This document shows positions 59,834 to 64,000 of a stretch of DNA of 64,000 bases, piece after piece. The first letter of the stretch is position 1. Every line of letters begins with the position of its first letter. Made by a program: the position numbers and the translations under genes. The DNA lies in NCBI GenBank assembly GCA_005784505.1, contig VCAZ01000017.1, positions 4,516,072-4,580,071 on the forward strand. Direction: 5' to 3'. Under the pieces are notes generated by a model, which saw only the letters and a list, made by a program, of their open reading frames with translations, was not told the DNA's origin and did not search any database. Origin of the DNA: Bagarius yarrelli. Its lineage: Eukaryota > Chordata > Actinopteri > Siluriformes > Sisoridae.

Positions 59834-61879
59834 GTGTTAACAAGGCACGGATTTTAGTGAGTGAGTGAGGAGCAGGGAAATAAAAAACCTGAAGCTCCAC
59901 CTGGCTCACATACACAGCATCTAAAGTAAAACCTGTGTCATATCAAGCATCTTTGATACAGTTGATAATAAATGATATGTATAATTGTTGTAGATTTATA
60001 TTTTCTCTTGTGTTACACTAGACCAAAGGGTTAAATGATGCTCCTTTAAGGTGATGTATACAGTAAAGCATTTTTCCATGATACTCTTTAAAGATGTGGA
60101 TGAGTCGAGATAAATAAATAAAAAATTTGCATTAAAATGTGTGTTGTGTCAGTGTCACCTTCTTCCGATTGTCCTGTAGTTTTTGTTAGGGTAAAAGAAA
60201 ACGTGCAAGACATGCATTGTGTTAGATTTTCATTGGGACTTCAGCAATGTTACATCCCCTGGTCCACCTTTCCTATTCCTTTAGTTTTTTTTTACAATTA
60301 GAACTTTTTAAATCCAAAAACCTCTTAAACTATTTTGCTATTTATCCTCAGCGTTCTTGGATTTTTGTGTTTGCAAAAATGGTAGAATTGAGAATATGTT
60401 CACTTTCATTGTTCATACACTATTGAACAAGGATTACTATTTGCTTAATAATAATAATAACGATACTACAATATTATTCATTATTAGTTCCTTTAATAAT
60501 GTTATATTTCAGTCACCATTAATACCAAACTTACATAATTTCACTGATTTTAGATTGAGTTGTTATAGTGAATTTTTTTTCTGCAAACTAATTTTAAAGC
60601 CGCTGTAGGTTAAGTTAGCGGTAGTAACGAAAGCCTCACTATACGATACGTATTACGATATATTTCGATACAATACATATTGCTATACTTTATAAAAATA
60701 AAAAACTGTAAAAGAAACGCAACAGATACAAAGTCAGAGGCGCTCCTATTCTGTCCGCCATGCTTGCTTTAAGAAACTACGACCGTATGTGTCAGTGCCA
60801 ACTACAGGAGCAGAGGAGGAAGTCGCTTGACACACACAAAGGATTTTAATTAAATATTAACGATATTTAATTAAATATGTATCGATACACTATCATGAAA
60901 AAAATATTGCGATATAGTTAGCCGTATCGATATTTTTTCACAGCCCTGATAACTAACATCCTAGTTTACTGATGTTTGTACATATTATAAAGGAAATGTA
61001 ATGTAGGAACAAGAAATAGCTGCTGCCTCTTGCTTGTCATTAAGTGTTTGTTGCTTGTATAATAGATGCGTACCGTGTACTGCGTACTGTTGCATCATGC
61101 TTAGAGACACAAAGCAGACAGATGGCTGTGGAGAGCCAGAAGGATCTTATTACACAGGCTTATTAATGGGCTCTGGAGAAGAACCGGTCAGCGTCCAAGT
61201 CTGGGTGACCCGCTTCTACGTCTACTTTGTACTTCTTACAACGGTTTGAAAGAACATGGAGAAAGAACAGAATGAACCGGCTTTTACTGAGGGGACTGCC
61301 GGGGAAGGACAGCCAGAAAAAACTGAGGATGGGAAAGAAGATGAGAAGAAGGAGACGAAGAGGGAAAGACTGCTGAGTCTAGGGTTTCTCTGGCCAACAG
61401 CACGTACAGAGAACTATAGTAGATATACAACGTGTATATCTTTTAGGAAGTATTTTGAGGTTTGTATTTCAGTGGTGTAATTTCTTAACATAAATCTATA
61501 TTTCTTGTAATGGATGAAATATTACGGATTAAACGAATATAAACGAATTACCTGGGATAATAAAAAAATAAAAAATAAACAAATTTATAAAAAATAATAG
61601 TTTAAAAAACTTTATAAACTAAAAAATGCCCATTTCAAATACAAGTCCAATTATTTTATTTTTTAAATTTTTATACATGATAGCGCGCGATACCTTAAAA
61701 CTTTACGGCGCGTACCTGATGACGTCACCCGCCCGTTGCTGAGGTGACAGGCGGAAGTTCTGTCTTGTACACTTGTTGCTCATGCAAACAGGAAGAAGAG
61801 TAATTTGGTCATAGTTTCATTCGAGAGGACGTGTTGACGTTAAACTATATTTTAAAAAGTGTTTTTATCTCTAAAGGCA
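59834..61879. other. plcxd1-sft2d2 spacer, no gene supported
   Basis: AT-rich spacer with a copy of repeat R3 (about 60625-60945, rich in CGATA/TATCG words). A Glu/Lys-rich frame lies at about 61256-61480 but has no recognisable family or splice partner. A CpG-containing patch at 61680-61800 (GCGCGCGATACC, CCCGCCCGTTGC) just before the sft2d2 start is probably its promoter. Confidence 0.5.
60625..60945. repeat. dispersed repeat family R3
   Basis: Contains repeated TATCGATA/ATATTGCGATA words, GGCGCTCC, CCGCCATGCTTGC and GGATTTTAATTAAATATTAACG, shared with 46068-46205; part of the CGATA character also occurs at about 13578-13660. Confidence 0.55.
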
Positions 61880-63525
61880 ATGGATAAATTAAAGAAAGTT
61901 CTGAGCGGACAGGACGGAAATGACGATCTGAACGTGCTGCAGGTACCGAAAAGTATTTATTTACACTTTAGACTCTTTAATTTTACACCTTATTTCGCAC
62001 AGGCCGTGTAAATTCTGCCATCTGACGCCAAAAACTGTTTACTAGTTTATTTATACTTATACTAAAATATAAACCTAAGTATTAAAAAGTAAATTAAAAT
62101 TAGTTAATTAGGTAAATGCACTGTCATATTTATAGTGAGCTTTAGGTCCGTGATCATATTTTATTACAAATGATTAAATAATTTAATAGGCTTTATATAT
62201 CACAAATTAAGTTTTACATACATGCATTTTAATCAGCATTAACATTAATGAGATTTTATTATTAATTTTTATATTATTGTTAATAAACATATCGGATGTA
62301 TTGTAGTTTTAACCCTTTCGGTATTATTTTAGTTATTCTACCTTTTTTTTCTGTACGTTTTAATTATGTTGTTTCATCCCTCGTATTTATCTAGTTTACT
62401 ATTTTAATTACTCTTGATGTGTAATAGGAGAATAAATCTTGAATAAAATGTATTTAATTGAATTTACAGAATGTTTGATATGTTATATAATCATTCTATA
62501 TTATATTAAAAGCATTTTATTAGTATGTATGTTTATGGTATAAATCTGGCTCTAATTGTGCAATGGAAAACTATTGGGTGTCGTTAATTAAATATGTTTT
62601 TGCTGATATCTCCATACTCGTGGTGTTGTTCTACAGGGCGCTGGAGACGCGACGACGCTGGGCTGGGGGACAAGAGTAAAGGCTTTTATCGCATGCTTTG
62701 TTTTAGGAGTCGTCTGTTCCATCCTGGTGAGTCGACTCTGAGTATAATATTGTTCGGTACGGGACGCTACACGAAGCAGGATCTGACAACCTGCATGGAA
62801 ACATTTAGAACAGAAATCTCATCTGTTCAGAATCTTTAACTGTAGTGAACAAGTACTCATATGCTTTATACACAATATTGCCAAACGTTTGTGGACAATG
62901 TCCACAATGACATGCTTTTGAATGAACTGGAACCCCTACTGAACCCCAGATCTCCTCAACTTAACATTAGTCTTTGCTCTCATTAATACTGTTGGAACTT
63001 ACGGTCACAACAAATGTATAGATGTGATGTCTGAATACTTTTGGCCATCTTGTGTATAAAATGTACTAGAGTAGTAACTTTACATTAATCCAGTTCTGAT
63101 CACTGTTAATATCCAGGGCTCCTGTTTGCTCTGGGTTCCTAAACGAGGAATCATTTTGTTTGCCATCTTCTACACTTTCGGTAACGTCGCCTCGCTCCTA
63201 AGGTAAAACTCACAGCTTTATTACTGCAGGTTAATATTCCGTCTCGATTGCGTGCTTAGACCCGGCTGCATTTTATTTGTGTTCCAGCACAATGTTCCTG
63301 ATGGGTCCGTTAAAGCAGGTGAAGAGGATGTGTGACAAGACGAGAGCGCTGGCAACCGCCATCATGATCGTAAGCACACACACACACAGACATGCATTTA
63401 CTTACATTCAAACTCACTGTCTGTATTATTTCCATCCCGGGTATTTTGAACAGTGTATGAATTAATTAATTTATTTATTTTTTTTACAGACGTGCCTTGT
63501 GTTGACTCTTTGCTCTGCATTTTGG
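61880..63525 (+). CDS. sft2d2: sft2d2, SFT2 vesicle-transport protein, 5' exons (cut by window end)
   Basis: SFT2-family proteins are small four-span membrane proteins of the Golgi and endosomes, related to the yeast t-SNARE suppressor Sft2. Five exons are visible: 61880-61942, 62637-62726, 63117-63202, 63288-63369, 63490-63525, all GT-AG and in frame, giving about 119 of some 160 residues. The N-terminus MDKLKKVLSGQD is the SFT2D2 form (SFT2D1 starts MEKLRRVLSGQD, from memory). Membrane segments show as FIACFVLGVVCSIL, ILFAIFYTFGNVASLL and ATAIMITCLVLTLCSAFW; TMFLMGPLKQVKRM is the conserved cytosolic loop. The last donor at 63525/63526 leads to exons beyond the window. Confidence 0.92.
62867..63058. 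mobile_element. 192-bp MITE (Tc1/mariner-like ends) in sft2d2 intron 2
   Basis: The left end TATACACAATATTGCCAAAC and the complement of the right end, TATACACAAGATGGCCAAAA, form terminal inverted repeats with few mismatches, and each end begins with TA, the Tc1/mariner target. No transposase is encoded, so it is non-autonomous. Confidence 0.65.
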
Positions 63526-64000
63526 GTAATGATACACTTTTTTGTTTCTTTGTTTTTTTGGTACAGTTTATTTTTTATGTTTTTTTTATATATATATTTA
63601 AATATTTTTGTGCATTACAGTAGGTATGTGCTGATATTAATTCCTTTCTTCCTTATAATATGATAAATGCCTACATTATTGTAAAGTAGAGGGAATTTAG
63701 GCTGAAAACTTTCCATGAGAGTGATTGGGAATTTATAAGAATAAACTGGGATGTTATTATAATATAGAACTTGAATGTATTAGAAAAAAAACCCCTTTCC
63801 GCATAATTTTGGTTAAAAGATCCAGATTAGATGCAATTCAGTTGAATTTCTACTCACATGTACACGACACTCCAGAACACAAACCCATATAATGTCTTGA
63901 GTCCTGCACACAAAAAAATGTCCAAAAATTGGTGATCTATCTTAGTGAATATTTATGTAAAAATTACATCAAATTTTCATTCAATTTCTAATTGAAACTT
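63526..64000. other. sft2d2 intron 5, incomplete
   Basis: AT-rich intronic DNA following the donor GTAATG; I see no further exon before the window ends. Confidence 0.7.

Noticed and set aside
61256..61480. Glu/Lys-rich frame upstream of sft2d2
   Set aside because: It has an ATG but no recognisable family, no splice partner and biased composition; not enough to call a gene.

Overview
The window is vertebrate nuclear DNA, most likely from a ray-finned (otophysan, perhaps catfish-like) fish. Every gene is split by short GT-AG introns, the non-coding DNA is AT-rich and full of (CA)n, (TA)n, (CT)n and (ATT)n microsatellites, and degenerate tRNA-derived SINEs, MITE-like elements and other dispersed repeats sit in introns and spacers. 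The species call is inference; I could not run a search. Gene names come from recognising the translated, spliced exons.

Layout, left to right: mbd5 3' exons (+, 530-3913); kif5c, kinesin-1 heavy chain (+, 7824-16391, 25 exons, 923 aa); a gene-free block of local duplications (about 16.6-19.5 kb); septin10 (-, 28389-20744, 9 exons, 435 aa), divergent from single-exon sowahc (+, 29126-30730); a SINE-rich spacer; mob4 (+, 34125-37015, 8 exons, 225 aa), convergent with boll/boule (-, 42903-38846, 11 exons); vps16 (+, 43786-51304, 22 exons, 835 aa), divergent from boll; rgn, regucalcin (+, 52934-56637, 6 exons, 299 aa); plcxd1 (+, 57765-59661, 6 exons, 318 aa); and the first five exons of sft2d2 (+, from 61880), which runs off the right end.

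These are unrelated housekeeping and cell-biological genes (chromatin, axonal transport, septin cytoskeleton, STRIPAK signalling, germ-line translation control, endolysosomal tethering, calcium/gluconolactone metabolism, phosphoinositide-like hydrolysis, Golgi/endosome traffic), not a pathway cluster. The order mixes blocks that lie apart in human: mbd5-kif5c, septin10-sowahc and mob4-boll come from three different parts of human 2q, while vps16, rgn, plcxd1 and sft2d2 map to other chromosomes.

I found no new multi-gene system. The most notable signals are: a boll gene whose RNA-recognition motif is broken in two places (frame break just before RNP2, two extra codons inside RNP1) while the rest of the gene stays open; a kif5c whose autoinhibitory IAK tail motif reads IVK and whose stalk carries a proline-rich break; a THAP-domain remnant in a vps16 intron; a foldback with inverted CTCF-like motifs in a kif5c intron; and several repeat families that recur across the window.
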